Origin: Tillandsia leiboldiana
Taxonomy: Eukaryota; Streptophyta; Magnoliopsida; Poales; Bromeliaceae
Length of the DNA stretch: 64,000 nt
Direction of reading: 5' to 3'
Assembly: GCA_029204045.2 (NCBI GenBank)
Contig: CM055071.1
Location: 20,415,449 to 20,479,448, forward strand
Shown: positions 30,048 through 40,703 of the stretch, one piece after another
Layout of the letters: the number at the start of each line of letters is the position of its first letter
Numbering within the stretch: the stretch's first letter is position 1
Made by a program: the position numbers and the translations under genes
Notes under the pieces: model-generated
What the model saw: only the letters and a program-made list of their open reading frames with translations
Database searches by the model: none
What the model was told of the DNA's origin: nothing

Positions 30048-33000
30048 TGTAGTGTTCTGGATTTCCCCGTGCAGTTTCTCCGTTGAATCCATCATGTAGA
30101 ACACCTAGTGTCGGTGTGTCTGGCCCATGGTGCAGCAAAGGGGTGCCACAGATGGACCCTGTGTGATATGTTTAGCTGATTTGGCCTTCGGCTGTGTTTG
30201 TCGAATTTTAGAAAAGGAATTGGGCCAAACAGAGTTCGGATTTGGATTCAGCGCGGAAAAACGCTTGAAAACAGATGTTTATTTGTCAAATTTGGAGTCC
30301 GGATGACCAAAAATGGGCTTCCGGAAGTTTCGGGGGAATTCGGGTGCATGGGGGTGCTCCGTGGACCGGCTAATGCCACGTGGCGGCCCATTATTGGCCG
30401 GCTCACGTCGCTCGGTCCACGGAGGGGGCGCGGTGGTGCATGGACCGCGCGGCGGGCCACGTGGCTCTTCCGGATTGGCGGGAGTGCGGGGCGCGGTCCA
30501 GGGAAGTAGCGCGGTGTTCGTGGACCGGGTGCATGACACGTGTCGCCAGCGGATTAGTCGGCTCACCTGGGCGCGGTCCACGAGTGCGTATGGCGGTGCC
30601 TCGGGGCGCGCGCCTGCGCAGGGGCACAGTGCGGCCGGTCGGCCGCACATGGCCCGCACTCGAGTGCGGGCCACGTGTCGGCCGACCAGGGGGCGGGCGC
30701 ATGCACCGCCCCCAGCGGGTCTTTGCCACGCGGTGTGCGGCCGGTCGCCCCGCACAGTTGTTTGCTGTGCGGGGGACACGTGGCCGCACCGCGTGATTTC
30801 GGGCGGTCGGACGGGGGGCCGTCCAACCTGCTTTGCGGATTCGGGCGCCCGAAAGTGGCGCCCGAATCCACTAAAGTTGGGGGAATGTTTGGCAGCCTAT
30901 AAATAGGCCTTTGGGGGGGGGCCATTTTACACTTTCTGTGAGGATTTTCACAAGGCACCCTTAAGGAAAAATCTTCCTCTACCTGAAACCTTTCTTGCTG
31001 ATCATTCCTGGGATTTTTAGGAATGCGTTTTTCGAGGTTGGCCATTTTCCGGCGCGGCGCGACGCTCGTTCATCGACGACCCGTTTCGTCCCTTCGCAGT
31101 GTTCAGGCTCCCTCAGCCCACCCCAACCTCCGATTCGGGTGATTCTTGTGCCGTTGGACTCTTGACAGGTAGGGCTTCATTTTTGATGTTTTGAGTTGCC
31201 CCTGGTTTTCTTGTGGATTTTGAGTTTCCAGAGCTTCTTTGTGACCCATTTTTCCTCGTGGAGTTTTGGACAGCACCTGGTTGATTTGGCCATAACTTCC
31301 CGCTCAGGCGACGGATCGAGGCGATTCAAAAGGCGTTTTTCATCTACATCCCGCAAGGAATCTCCTGAAATTTTCTCAGAGTTTTATGAATATTTTTCGA
31401 AGGTGGAAATCTCCTTTTTCTGTAGTCTTTTGGTACGGAATTTCTGCACAGTCTTGTATAGGGTGTCCCCCTTGCCGAATTTGTATCTCAGCGAAGGAAG
31501 CTCGGTTTTGAGCGTGCAGGTACTCGTTTCGACGGGTTCGTCGCAAGGAACGCGACGGTATTTTTCTTGGAATTTTCTGAGCACCCTTCGCAGGTGAAAA
31601 TCTGAGGACTTTGGACCGATTAATTTGGGGACAGATTTTGTGAGGTTTGAAGGACTAACGTTATGTATGTCCTTCTTGGAGTTTTGGTGCAGTGTTGCGG
31701 TGAGCTTTTGGTGCGAGCGCGGGTTTTCGCATTTGGGCCAAGGATTTTAGTGCTCGAGGTGGGTACCGTTGTTAACCTCTTACTTGGGATAACCCACTAG
31801 GCATATTGGAGCTAGTCATGTGTAATGTTGCTATTATACTAGTTGAATGAACATCGCATGCTTAATGAAAAAAAAAAAGGACTTGTAATTGATACATGCA
31901 TCTTTAGAGGATTAGATACCAAAAAATGGTAATTCTTACAAGTGTTAAGTTGTTGAGAATCCCTGGAATTATTGCTTAAACCCTTCGGTAATAAACGGCT
32001 AAATTTACACCATACTTATGTACAAAGGTGAGATTTAAGCATGTGCATAAATTGACTTGTGGCAGGTTAGTACTTCAGATATTCAAATAAAGGCATGTTA
32101 TAAATCTTGTAAGAATTGGAACACTAAAATTATTCTGTTAAGAAAGGACTTTTGCATGCTTGAATGGTCACCTAGTTAGGCCACCTTTTTCTGCTGAACT
32201 ATCATGCTGGAATTGACTTAGGAGAAACCATGATTTCATTTTCTCCAGTTATCTTAACATAGGGGATATTATGCCCGGGTTAAGGCAGGGGCTGGGATAG
32301 AGTAGGCAGATACTTGGGATTCGGGACAGGCAGGCTGTGTAGGCAGGGTATTGCGGCTACCGCGGATTTTGGGCGGTTGACCGGACAGTTGTTGTTGCAT
32401 CAGATCGGGGAGAGGATTAGGGTTCTTTCAGTGGATGGTACTTTCATTTAGATCAGTGTCATGATCCAGTCCTGCGGACTTATTTTTCCTTGGATACTTA
32501 TTACTCAGGCATTTTACTCGTGTGGGTCGCTCCCCTCGAGTGCCACTCCGGAGTGCGCGATATGCAGACTTGAGTCCTTGAGACTCCTATTTTCCTATCG
32601 GTGTTATGCGTAGGCTGGCATACCCGATTTGGCAGGCACCGCAGGCAGTCCCAGTGTTTACTGGAGTAGAGATTGGGTTTATTCAGGCAGGCTTTGATAT
32701 TCTGATGCATATATTTAGCTATCTTTTTAGCTGAGCATGTAGAGGCATATTAGTGGTAGCTTTTATCAGTAGCTATACTTATAGTTTACCACATTTATTC
32801 TTTTTCGCCTCTGGTAGTCCTAGTGGGCATGTTCGAGTTGAGGTTCACCCACTAGGGGAGGCTACTGTCTTCATAGTAGTTCTCACCCCCACTCTTTTTC
32901 CTTCTTCTTTTCCCCTTTGTTTTGCAGAGTCCTCCGCGGCAGTTGCGGGACCCTCTTCCCAGGACCGAGGTAAGAGGATCGTTGACTAGTTAGCTGCTTC

Positions 33001-33330
33001 CCTGATCCAGAGTTCTGTAGCTTTTGATGTATCCCCAGTACACTCAGATGGTTGTATTTTCTTTTATTTTTGGGTCTGGCTTCAGCCAGCTGGATGTATT
33101 TTATTTTGTGAGCTGGGAGAGACACTTGTATATTTGTGAGAGCTATGTTGTACTTTCTTTTCCAGTATTTATCTGAGATGCACTAGTTTTAGATTAGCTC
33201 TGTTTTATGCTCCTTTATTATATTATTCATATCTGAGCAGGTTACCAGCACTTCGTGTACACGGGAAATTTCGTGTGCACGGCGGATCTGTAGACGAGCC
33301 CGGGTTCTGGTTTACACCCGGGGCGTGACA
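30048..33330 (+). repeat. Tek3 3' LTR (3283 bp, full size)
   Basis: It runs from TGTAGTGTTCTGG to GGGGCGTGACA. It retains the 666-bp block (31425-32090) missing from the 5' LTR. It carries five CACGTG cores (30377-30782), TATAAATA (30898-30905) and conserved blocks at 32175-32232 and 32516-32554. Open frames inside are mirrored in the other LTR and are not genes. Confidence 0.95.
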
Positions 33331-33335
33331 ACTCT
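33331..33335. other. Tek3 target-site duplication, right copy (ACTCT)
   Basis: It is identical to 22288-22292. Confidence 0.95.
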
Positions 33336-33466
33336 CATGATCCATTAAACACTCTGAGTCCATCTCTAGTGTCCAATTGGTGCACAAACACCACCGACGC
33401 GCCATATAGGCCTCCAGAAGCTGCTGGTCAACCAGTAATCACATCGTGGGGATCTAGGTCCTCACA
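33336..33466 (-). repeat. Tek2 5' LTR, U3 end beyond Tek3
   Basis: This 131-bp stretch continues the Tek2 LTR after Tek3 and matches 15275-15386 of the 3' LTR, ending TCCTCACA. Tek4 sequence follows at once (CGGAAGCTACGATC), which is continuous at 47800 in the sister unit and so fixes the Tek2 edge. Confidence 0.9.
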
Positions 33467-34304
33467 CGGAAGCTACGATCTAACCGTGCCCCTAAAAAGA
33501 AAACACAACTCTAGTCCTAATCGTCACCTACGCTCAACAGGTAGCACCCAACCCAAAACCGCTGAAGCCACTGCTGCAGAAAGGATGCCACGGTGACCTG
33601 AGAAAATGATCTCCTGCTGTCCAACTCGCGGGAAGGTCACGGTTCTCAATCCACAATCAATCGTTGCACGATACCGCACCAACTGGTCCATCCCATGTGC
33701 TCAATCTGAGTCGTGGAGCTGTAACCCAACCGTCACCTTTGCCGGTAAAATTCCAAGTCTCAACAGCACTAGACATAATCCATAAGGCTTCCCCAAGTGC
33801 TCAATACCAACAGGAACCTGTACCTCTAGTGCACGTGGTAACAACTCTACCTCCAGTCCAGACAGGAAAACTAAAAACACTCTAACTCAAACCTATGAAT
33901 CGGGGTGGTTCAGACTGCCAGGACTGGCTCCATCGATCAATGACGTCCCGAAGCTCAGCTACTATCCACTATCCACCCTACCTCGGTGCCTCGGCACTGC
34001 TCGTCGGCACGGAGGGGGCTGCTCGCTCCATCGGTGCTACTGGTACAACTGAATATGCCACTGCATAGAAAAAAAGTACTGGAGGACACTCAAGCGGTAC
34101 TGCAACAAGCTGTGCTCTCCGCTCCAACAAGCGCATCAAACGTTCCATGGCCTCCTCGTGCCATCGGGCAGCCTCCGACATCTGTGCCATCTGGATCCAT
34201 AACTCCTGGGTCTCGCTCTGCTCTGATAGCTCTGCCTCCTGCTACTCGGTTTACTCATCAGATCCGGGATGTGCCCTCTTCACTACACGACGTCTCACGG
34301 GCAT
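33467..34304 (-). pseudogene. Tek4 unit 4a gag/protease remnant
   Basis: This is degenerate minus-strand sequence. The gag start at 34304 opens MPVRRR, similar to MPPRRR of Tek3, and a coiled segment with proline-rich linker remains near 33978-34190 in another frame. A scrap resembling the protease N-terminal region lies near 33800-33860. The stretch matches 48000-48630 and 53040-53669 in the sister units. No usable frame remains. Confidence 0.78.
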
Positions 34305-34396
34305 CGTAGTCCACTGCACAATAACAAACATCAGGACACAACAACCAAATGACCCAATCCAGCGAAAGTCTAAGACATGTCATCCATTCCATAGCA

Positions 34397-34420
34397 TTAT
34401 GTTGTCTGCAGCCAACATAA
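34397..34420 (-). other. Tek4 unit 4a leader hairpin with CTGCAG loop
   Basis: It has the same stem (TTATGTTG with CAACATAA) and loop (G-CTGCAG-A in RNA sense) as Tek3, 160 nt downstream of the PBS. Confidence 0.72.
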
Positions 34421-34579
34421 TCGCTTAGGAGAATAAACATGCCAATCACTCATCCCATCCCTTGGGAGAGGTATGAAACTCAATCAGGACTCTCGCTAAC
34501 AGTCACGACTCTCACGTAGTCATCCTAATGTCCAACCACAAGCCTAGGGTTTCTAAGTCCACAATGACCTACAACCTAG

Positions 34580-34591
34580 GCTCTGATACCA
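34580..34591 (-). other. Tek4 unit 4a primer-binding site (initiator tRNA-Met)
   Basis: The complement reads TGGTATCAGAGC, 8 bp from the LTR at 34600. Confidence 0.92.
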
Positions 34592-35225
34592 CTCTAATCT
34601 GTCACGCCCCGGCGTCGAAACTGCGACCCGGGCTCGCCAACAGATCCGCCGCCCATACGGTGAACCCCGTATAGACGAAACGTCTAACCAGCAAAAGATA
34701 GATACTATACTATCCAGATATCAGAGCTAAAAATAAACTGCTAGAAATAAAATAAATTAATACAAAGTCCTCACCAAAGTACAAGTCACTCAACTCTGAA
34801 AGAAAAGTACAACTCTATACCTCACTACAAGGTCACTCAACAATAAGTAACTCTCATAATATAAAAAGGGTACATCTACTCTCTGGACGACGACTGGTAG
34901 GGATCTAGCTCGCGACTCCCTTACCTCGGTCAGAAGAAGCAGCAATTGGAGCAGCAGGAACAGGAGTAGAAGTCCCTGTGGGAAAAGACACCACGATGGG
35001 TGTGAGAACTACGTCCCAAGTAGTTCTCAGTGGGTGCCGCCAACAAGCCCAACGGTCTGCCCACTAAGTCTACTAGAGGCATAAAGTAACAAATGCAGCG
35101 CTGTAAAGAAAAGCTTGAAAGGTAAAGTCTACAGCTACTATGCCTCTATCTAGATGCTCAAGGAGTGGAACAGAAAGAACAGTATGCCAGCGGAACAAAT
35201 GCGTCGACAAGTCGCGATAGAAGAA

Positions 35226-35378
35226 CTCAATCTCACGCAGGTTACAACAACCCGGTCTAAAGCTCAATCTCAACGCCGGTTACAACAACCCGGTCTATAG
35301 CTCAATCTCGACGCCGGTTACAACAACCCGGTCTCGCCTACTCCGGAGTGGCACTCGAGGGGAGCGACCCGCTCGAGT
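35226..35378 (-). repeat. Triple 37-bp repeat plus conserved LTR block
   Basis: Three units starting CTCAATCTC at 35226, 35263 and 35301, each containing GTTACAACAACCC, run to 35334. Five bases later comes the block 35340-35378 (ACTCCGGAGT...), shared with the otherwise different Tek1, Tek3 and Tek8 LTRs. The second LTR has the same layout at 49552-49660 and 49666-49704. Confidence 0.85.
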
Positions 35379-36987
35379 CAAAGTAACCCATGTCCAACTG
35401 CTCTGCCAAGTATCTCAGTCAATCAGATAAAAGTCGACGCTATGCTCAAAGTGGAGACTCACTCAATCCACAATGCAAAAACCCAGTCCCAACTGATGCA
35501 TACACTAATCGGTCCAACCGCCCATAGTTCGCGGTTGCCGAAACAATAACCCGAGTCGATAATCTGGTGCTATCCCACCCGACTCAACCAATCACTGTCT
35601 CACTCACTGGCTGGAATCTACACAGCTGAGACTCACTGTCACTCTGACAGTTCCCAAGAACCCAGATCTGCCATCACTAACACTCTCCCAAAGAAATCAG
35701 ATCTACAGACTGCTATCAACTCCACTCGGTCCCCAGACACGAGTGCAAATGCATCCCACAACCACCCGACCTCTCGGCCCACAACCCGGGCGAGGAAAAA
35801 CAAAGTCGAGAGTGAAATGAAGTATAGTGATGTGGAATGTCTAGAGCAATAAAAATCTAGCCCAAGTTGGATTTTTCTACACTCTGGCTGAACATGATAC
35901 ATTTGACAGAGGTGCTAGGTCAAGTTCCAAGATTTCACTACTTAACATAAAGTAGGAACCATAATAGGATCAAATGATTCAACAACTGATATACAAGATA
36001 CTAACATACAGTTTACACATGCTATTTAATCCAACTTCTAACATGCATGATCCTACATACATAGAATTAGTACACAGTCTAGAGATCTTGGAAGCAAGGT
36101 CACCCACCTGAAGAGCTGACTGTCCAAGACCCACAGCTGAAAATACCAGGAAAACCAAATCTCCAATTCCAACGGGTCCAGCAATACTCGCAAACCCTCC
36201 TGGGAACAACACAGAGTTCACAGTTACACTTAAATTCCCAAAATTAACCACGCACATACACACTGAAAATCAGCCCCAAAGATGAACTTACTTCACCTGC
36301 TGAAAATACTCTGAAAATTCCAATAAAAATATCACTGTGATCGTCTCGTCGAGACCTTCGAAACGGGTACCTTCACGTCCAAATCCGAGCCCCGTAGGCC
36401 GAGTTACAAATTCCACAGTACAGGTGCGCAAACACTCACAACCACACAACTGTAAACTCTTGCACAGATAAAAAGGGAATAGTATACCTCCGGTAAGGTC
36501 TCAGAAAAATCCCAAAAAAAATACGATGATAATCCTCGCGACGAGTAGATCCAAAAAGTGTATAGGCTCGTCTCGATCCGACGCTCGAGTGCGGAGATAA
36601 AATTCCGGCAAGGAGTTGCTGTCCAAAAACTCCACCAGCAAACAATGGCTTAGAAGTGTCTCGAAAACTGTGCCATAAACTCTGAATCCAGCAAGATAAT
36701 CAACACAAAAGTCAAAGACGTACCTCTCGTGATTCCAACGCTGTGAAAATCGTCCAAAAATACTGAAGGAGTAGCTCTGTGGACCTCTCAGATCGAACTG
36801 CGATGATAATGGGTCTCCGATGAAAGATCGACACACTGCGCTCCGATGCCGAAGTCGTCGACGCCGCGGCTTCCAAAAACTCCCGGCCTCTGCATGAAGA
36901 TGCGCAACATGAAGATCTCCAACTTTCCTAAAGGGGCCATGGGCAGGGGAGCTCGGGAAAGGGGGCAAAACTCCCTCACAAGACAGC

Positions 36988-37460
36988 TATTTATAGGCCC
37001 AGCCCGAAAATCCACCCATTTGGACTTTGGCCCAACAATTCGGGCGCCCAAAATGTTTCGGGCTGCTATAGTAACAAGCCGGGCCCGTTACTGTGTGTGC
37101 CCTAAACGCTCACGGGCCGCCACGTAGCCCAGCATCGCTCCCCGCGCCTGGCACACCTGAGCCAGCGAACCACGCAACGCCACGTGTCCCAACACTGTGC
37201 CGTGCTCCGATGCGCCCGACCAACGTGGGGGCGCCACGTGGCGCCCCCACGTCACCCCGACAGCGCCCACGTGCGCGGCCGCGCCGCCGCCGGTGCCGTG
37301 TCGGGCACGCGTCCCGAGGCAACCGCTTCCACCGCGTGGACCGAGCGCACCAAGACCCTCCAACCACAGGCTGCCACGTGGCCACAACCGGCTCACCGTG
37401 CACCCGCGCCATTTCCATGGACCGCGCCTACCGCACCGGCCAATAGGGAGGCGCCACGTG
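36988..37460 (-). promoter_or_regulatory. Tek4 LTR promoter: TATA box and G-box cluster
   Basis: On the minus strand TATAAATA (36988-36995) lies within GGGCCTATAAATAGC. Upstream are CACGTG cores at 37181, 37235, 37268, 37375 and 37455, the last two 80 bp apart. In the other LTR the TATA complement is at 51313-51320 and cores are at 51506, 51560, 51604 and 51791, with a mutated CACGTC near 51711. Confidence 0.68.
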
Positions 37461-37527
37461 GCCAGCGCCCGGTGCTCGCCCTCCGCGGTGGACCGCGCGC
37501 CTCCGCCGCCGCCAACCGCCGCGCTCC

Positions 37528-37532
37528 GCCGC
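37528..37532. other. Tek5 target-site duplication, left copy (GCCGC)
   Basis: GCCGC precedes the Tek5 5' LTR and is repeated at 46852-46856 after the 3' LTR. The site lies in the GC-rich U3 of the Tek4 LTR. Confidence 0.95.
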
Positions 37533-39232
37533 TGTAAGACCTGGCCTTTCCTTGACCCTTCATGTTACCCCTTTTCTTATGACTGTCCGACTGTGGGACA
37601 ATTTTTTGTGTTTTTCCGGAAAGTCCGTCGGGACTCGTGGACATTTTTAGGCGGAAGGGCTCGCGAAACGGAGAACGAGGACGCGATCGGTTTCGGATTC
37701 CGACTCCCGGTTCTCCCAGAATAAAATTTTGAAGTTCGGACCCCTTTAGGCGCTCCGGGATCCGTGCGAGTGGATGACACGCTTTTCGACACAATCTTAG
37801 CCGCCGGTTGTTTTTAGGGTTTCCTTAAAACCGAGGGCCATAGGGTTTTTCCCTCTTGGTTTTCTCTCTTGACGGTTAGGATTTAGGGCGGCGCTTTTAA
37901 GAAAGAAACCCCAATCCATATTTCCTCCCTTTTCAAGAGGCGGCGTGAGAAACCGAGGCGACGAGACGAGGAGAAGGGAAGAATGGGGGAAACCCCTCCC
38001 TCGTGGAGCCTTCCGTTGGAGACGAGAGGGACGATCCACCCTTCCCCCCTTTCCTCGCAGGATCACGGTAAGCGTCGTTCCCCTTTATTGCAATTTCTGT
38101 GGGATCGAGGTTTTGGTTGGGGGTCGTTCGGGTGTCGCACGCGTCGTGGGTTGTGGTAACGGGAAGCCGCCGTCGCCGTTGTCAAACGGGAGACCGCCGC
38201 CGCCGTTATCATGCCCACGAGGTCGTCGCCGGAGTCGCACGGGAGCGAAAACGGAGAAGAAAACGAAAAAGGGGGCGTTACTGTTCATCGCGTACGGATC
38301 CCCCAGCCGCGGTCCACAGACCCCGGGCGTGCACCCGGTGCACGCCCCGCAGCCCCGGAGGGGCAGACCCGGCGCACGGAACCGTGCGGCGGGCTGCACA
38401 CTGTGCGCGGTGCACGCTCCGGGCGTGCACCCAGCGCTCACCGCGGCAGCCGCGCGGCATGGACCCGGTCCGCGCCCTTCCACGTGCGCGGCCCGGCCCA
38501 AGCCGCCCCGGCTCACCCTGCTGGGCGTGCACCCGGTCCGCGACCGCCAGCACTGTGGCCGTGAACCCGGTCCGCGACGCCGGCGTGCTCCGACGGCTCA
38601 CCGAGCGGTGCACCCGGTCTGCGCCGCAGTCGTCTACTGCCGTGGACCCGGTCCACGCCTGGATCCGTGCACCATCCGTCAGCCCGGAAGCCCGGGAGCT
38701 CCATTTTGGCCCGTTTTTGGCCCGTTTCGCCCCATTTTTGAGTGTTTTTGACCACGACGATGTTTTTAACATTACCTTTCCTACTTTAGTTTTCGGGCGC
38801 AAGGTGGGAGGATTTCTGACTGGAACTCCCCGCACACCCTTTTCTTCGCGTTCCAGGTGGGTACCCCTTGGCATATCTTTGTGCATGTTTTCGTTATTGT
38901 CATTTATATCTTGTAAGGGGTGACGTGGACCTCCGGGTTTAATGAACGTCGTGGTGGGAGACTAGATGGGCAGATTGCCCCTCCGAACAACAGTTGGATT
39001 GTTCGGAGCATGCGAGCGATGAGGACGACGAACAGTGTGACCAGTCGGACGTCGAAAGGTGGGTTCCTTCCCCGACAGTTATTGAGTCGGGAAACGAGGA
39101 CAAGTGGTAAGAGCAAAGGTTTGACACGTTAAAAGGATACTAACCCCATTTATGCTTACGTTTTTATTATCACCACGTTTATGGCGACTAAGAGTCGCTA
39201 TGCTCGACGACACGCCATGATCTGGGAGATGG

Positions 39233-39539
39233 CCGAGGCAGGTGCTCGGTCTGGTTTATCGAGGTAGGTGCTCGGATTGGTTAACCGAGGTTGGTGCTCG
39301 GTCTACGCTCTTGTTTTGCTACACGCACACCGGCGGTTTGGCCACCGCAAGGGTGTGATTTTCCGGAAAAGTGGTACGTTGACCCGTGTACCCCACGCAG
39401 CGGTGGCGTTAGGAATGGGGGCCCCCGTGGGTGGGGGGTGTGAGCGGTGCTGCCGAGGTGGGTGCTCGGCGGCCGAGGCAGGTGCTCGGCAGGGGTTCCG
39501 AGGCAGGTGCTCGGTGTGGTTGCCGGGGAAGGTGCCCGG
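39233..39539. repeat. Seven CCGAG...CTCGG units in Tek5 LTR
   Basis: Units of 17 nt (CCGAGGCAGGTGCTCGG and variants) start at 39233, 39259, 39285, 39453, 39473, 39498 and 39523. The arms CCGAG and CTCGG are inverted repeats around a 7-nt centre, and the last unit keeps pairing with CCGGG/CCCGG. The same set is in the 3' LTR, shifted by 6373 bp (from 45606). Confidence 0.85.
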
Positions 39540-39979
39540 TTTTGTTTGCACAAGGTTCTGCGTTGTATTGTCTGCACGAGGTTCTGCATTGTATGGTTTG
39601 CACATGGTGCTTCATTGTTGATTGCTCGGGTTTCTATCGTGGTTTGCCTGACTTTAGCCCTTTTTGCATATTATGTTATTTCTAGTCACTGACTTCCCAC
39701 TCCGTGACAGGTTCGTCCAGGGGCGAGCGCTATGGCACCGGAGAGGCCGCAAGGGTGCTGTTCTGACTTTGATCGAACTTCAGACACAGTGACTCCTCTT
39801 TCCCTTTTCTTTTATTACTCATGCTAGCTAGTTGTGGATTGCGACACCCCCGTGGGGTCGAAGTGGATGTTGCCTTTTCCCTTTCTTTGAATAAACGAAT
39901 GATTGTTGCATTCTTTCTTACTTGGCCGTTTTAAACAATGAAAAGCAAAGAAAACCGTTTGCGAAAACTACTTTTAAAA

Positions 39980-40165
39980 CGTGGGTGTCGTGTGGGCACC
40001 GAATTTTACAAACCTTGTGGGATTTATGTGTTTGCGAACTGTTTTCACAAAGTTCGGCATCGGGTGGGTGCCGTTTTCAAACCCCTGTGGATTTATGTGG
40101 CTTTCAAACGGTCTTTCATAAAACGATGGCATCGTGTGGATGCCGCTTTCAAAACTTTGTGATTA
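39980..40165. repeat. Degenerate 75-bp tandem repeats in Tek5 LTR
   Basis: Three imperfect units share a core like GGCATCGNGTGGNTGCCG followed by a TTTNCAAANNNTGTGG segment. They are also present at the equivalent place of the 3' LTR. Confidence 0.6.
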
Positions 40166-40486
40166 TTTATCCTTTCAAAACATCGGCCTCTATGTTCTAA
40201 GTGAATATTAGAATATCATGTGAGTTGTTTGGTTGTATGTGAATGAGACCCCAACTGATGTGGTTAGAGATTGTATGTGCTACACCTTGTGAGACACTTT
40301 GTAATTGAGACGCCGTGCATATACAAAGGAGACTCTGCCCGTGTGCAGAGTGAATTTGTGTATGCGGCGGGTCTGGACGCGCACCGGGGAGCATTGGTTT
40401 ACAAAAAAAAAATACATGGCTGAATTAGGGGCATCGGTGGCTCCTCTTCCGCGCGATTCGAACCCCCGGGGCGTGACAGATTAAGA

Positions 40487-40498
40487 TGGTATCAGAGC
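40487..40498 (+). other. Tek5 primer-binding site (initiator tRNA-Met)
   Basis: TGGTATCAGAGC starts 9 bp after the LTR end at 40478. The leader that follows lacks the CTGCAG hairpin of the other Tek elements but has a different perfect hairpin (CTAGACC / GGTCTAG, 40653-40671) 33 bp before the gag start. Confidence 0.93.
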
Positions 40499-40703
40499 GG
40501 TAAACTTTAACCACAACAGTCGGGGCCCAACATCCACGGGGCGCAATACACTAACTACTGATTTATAAAGTGAACTTGGGGTAGACCAGTAGATCGTGAG
40601 TGTGCGAGGGAAAAAGGGGGATTTAATTTCGGTGCGTCTGTAGATCGTGGTGCTAGACCCGTTAGGTCTAGGGTTGACTTGGTTTCTTTGTATATAGCGA
40701 ATA

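Larger units (their letters stand above)
22293..33330 (+). mobile_element. Tek3: full-length Ty3 chromovirus (Del/Tekay type)
   Basis: This is an 11.0-kb plus-strand element with all structural parts: 5' LTR (22293-24900), PBS (24909-24920), leader hairpin, gag, pol, polypurine tract (30036-30047), 3' LTR (30048-33330) and a perfect 5-bp target duplication. The order protease, RT, RNase H, integrase, chromodomain is that of chromoviruses. Autonomy is lost through an in-frame stop and a frameshift in gag and an Asn in place of the protease catalytic Asp. The LTRs differ by a few percent, and the 5' LTR lacks a 666-bp block, so this is not the youngest insertion here. It sits in the Tek2 5' LTR in opposite orientation. 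Confidence 0.95.
11712..33466 (-). mobile_element. Tek2: non-autonomous chromovirus derivative, with Tek3 nested in its 5' LTR
   Basis: The order in plus coordinates is 3' LTR (11712-15386), polypurine tract, 3.1-kb degenerate interior, leader hairpin, PBS complement (18512-18523) and 5' LTR (18532-22292 plus 33336-33466, split by Tek3). The 3' LTR lacks its first roughly 500 bp (plus side) because Cop1 landed there. The LTRs differ by only about 1-2% where I compared them, although the coding region is thoroughly decayed. That pattern fits mobilisation in trans. Tek2 inserted into the interior of Tek4; CGGAA (33467-33471) is the expected target duplication, its left copy lost. Confidence 0.87.
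34600..37532 (-). repeat. Tek4 shared LTR between units 4a and 4b (part left of Tek5)
   Basis: It begins TGTCACGCCCCGG, is interrupted at 37532 by Tek5 and resumes at 46857-47147, ending TCCTCACA. It contains a threefold 37-38-bp repeat (35226-35334), the conserved block 35340-35378, a TATA-box complement (36988-36995) and CACGTG cores (37181-37460). It is collinear with 48926-52186. No coding content is seen. Confidence 0.9.
37533..40478 (+). repeat. Tek5 5' LTR (2946 bp)
   Basis: It runs from TGTAAGACCTGGCC to CCCGGGGCGTGACA. It has a GC-rich middle with repeated GTGCACCCGGTCCGCG-like motifs, an array of seven 17-nt units (39233-39539) and a set of about 75-bp degenerate repeats (39980-40165). 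Several open frames over 200 codons in the GC-rich part occur on both strands and in both LTRs. They have no recognisable domains and I do not call them genes. Confidence 0.95.

Noticed and set aside
22293..33330. Tek3 as a fully autonomous element
   Set aside because: A stop at 25864, a frameshift near 26113-26125 and Asn in place of the protease Asp rule this out for the copy as assembled.
37945..38923. Overlapping open frames of 200-274 codons on both strands (repeated at 44318-45296)
   Set aside because: They lie inside both Tek5 LTRs in a very GC-rich stretch, overlap each other in several frames, and show no domain. Long stop-free frames are expected at this base composition.
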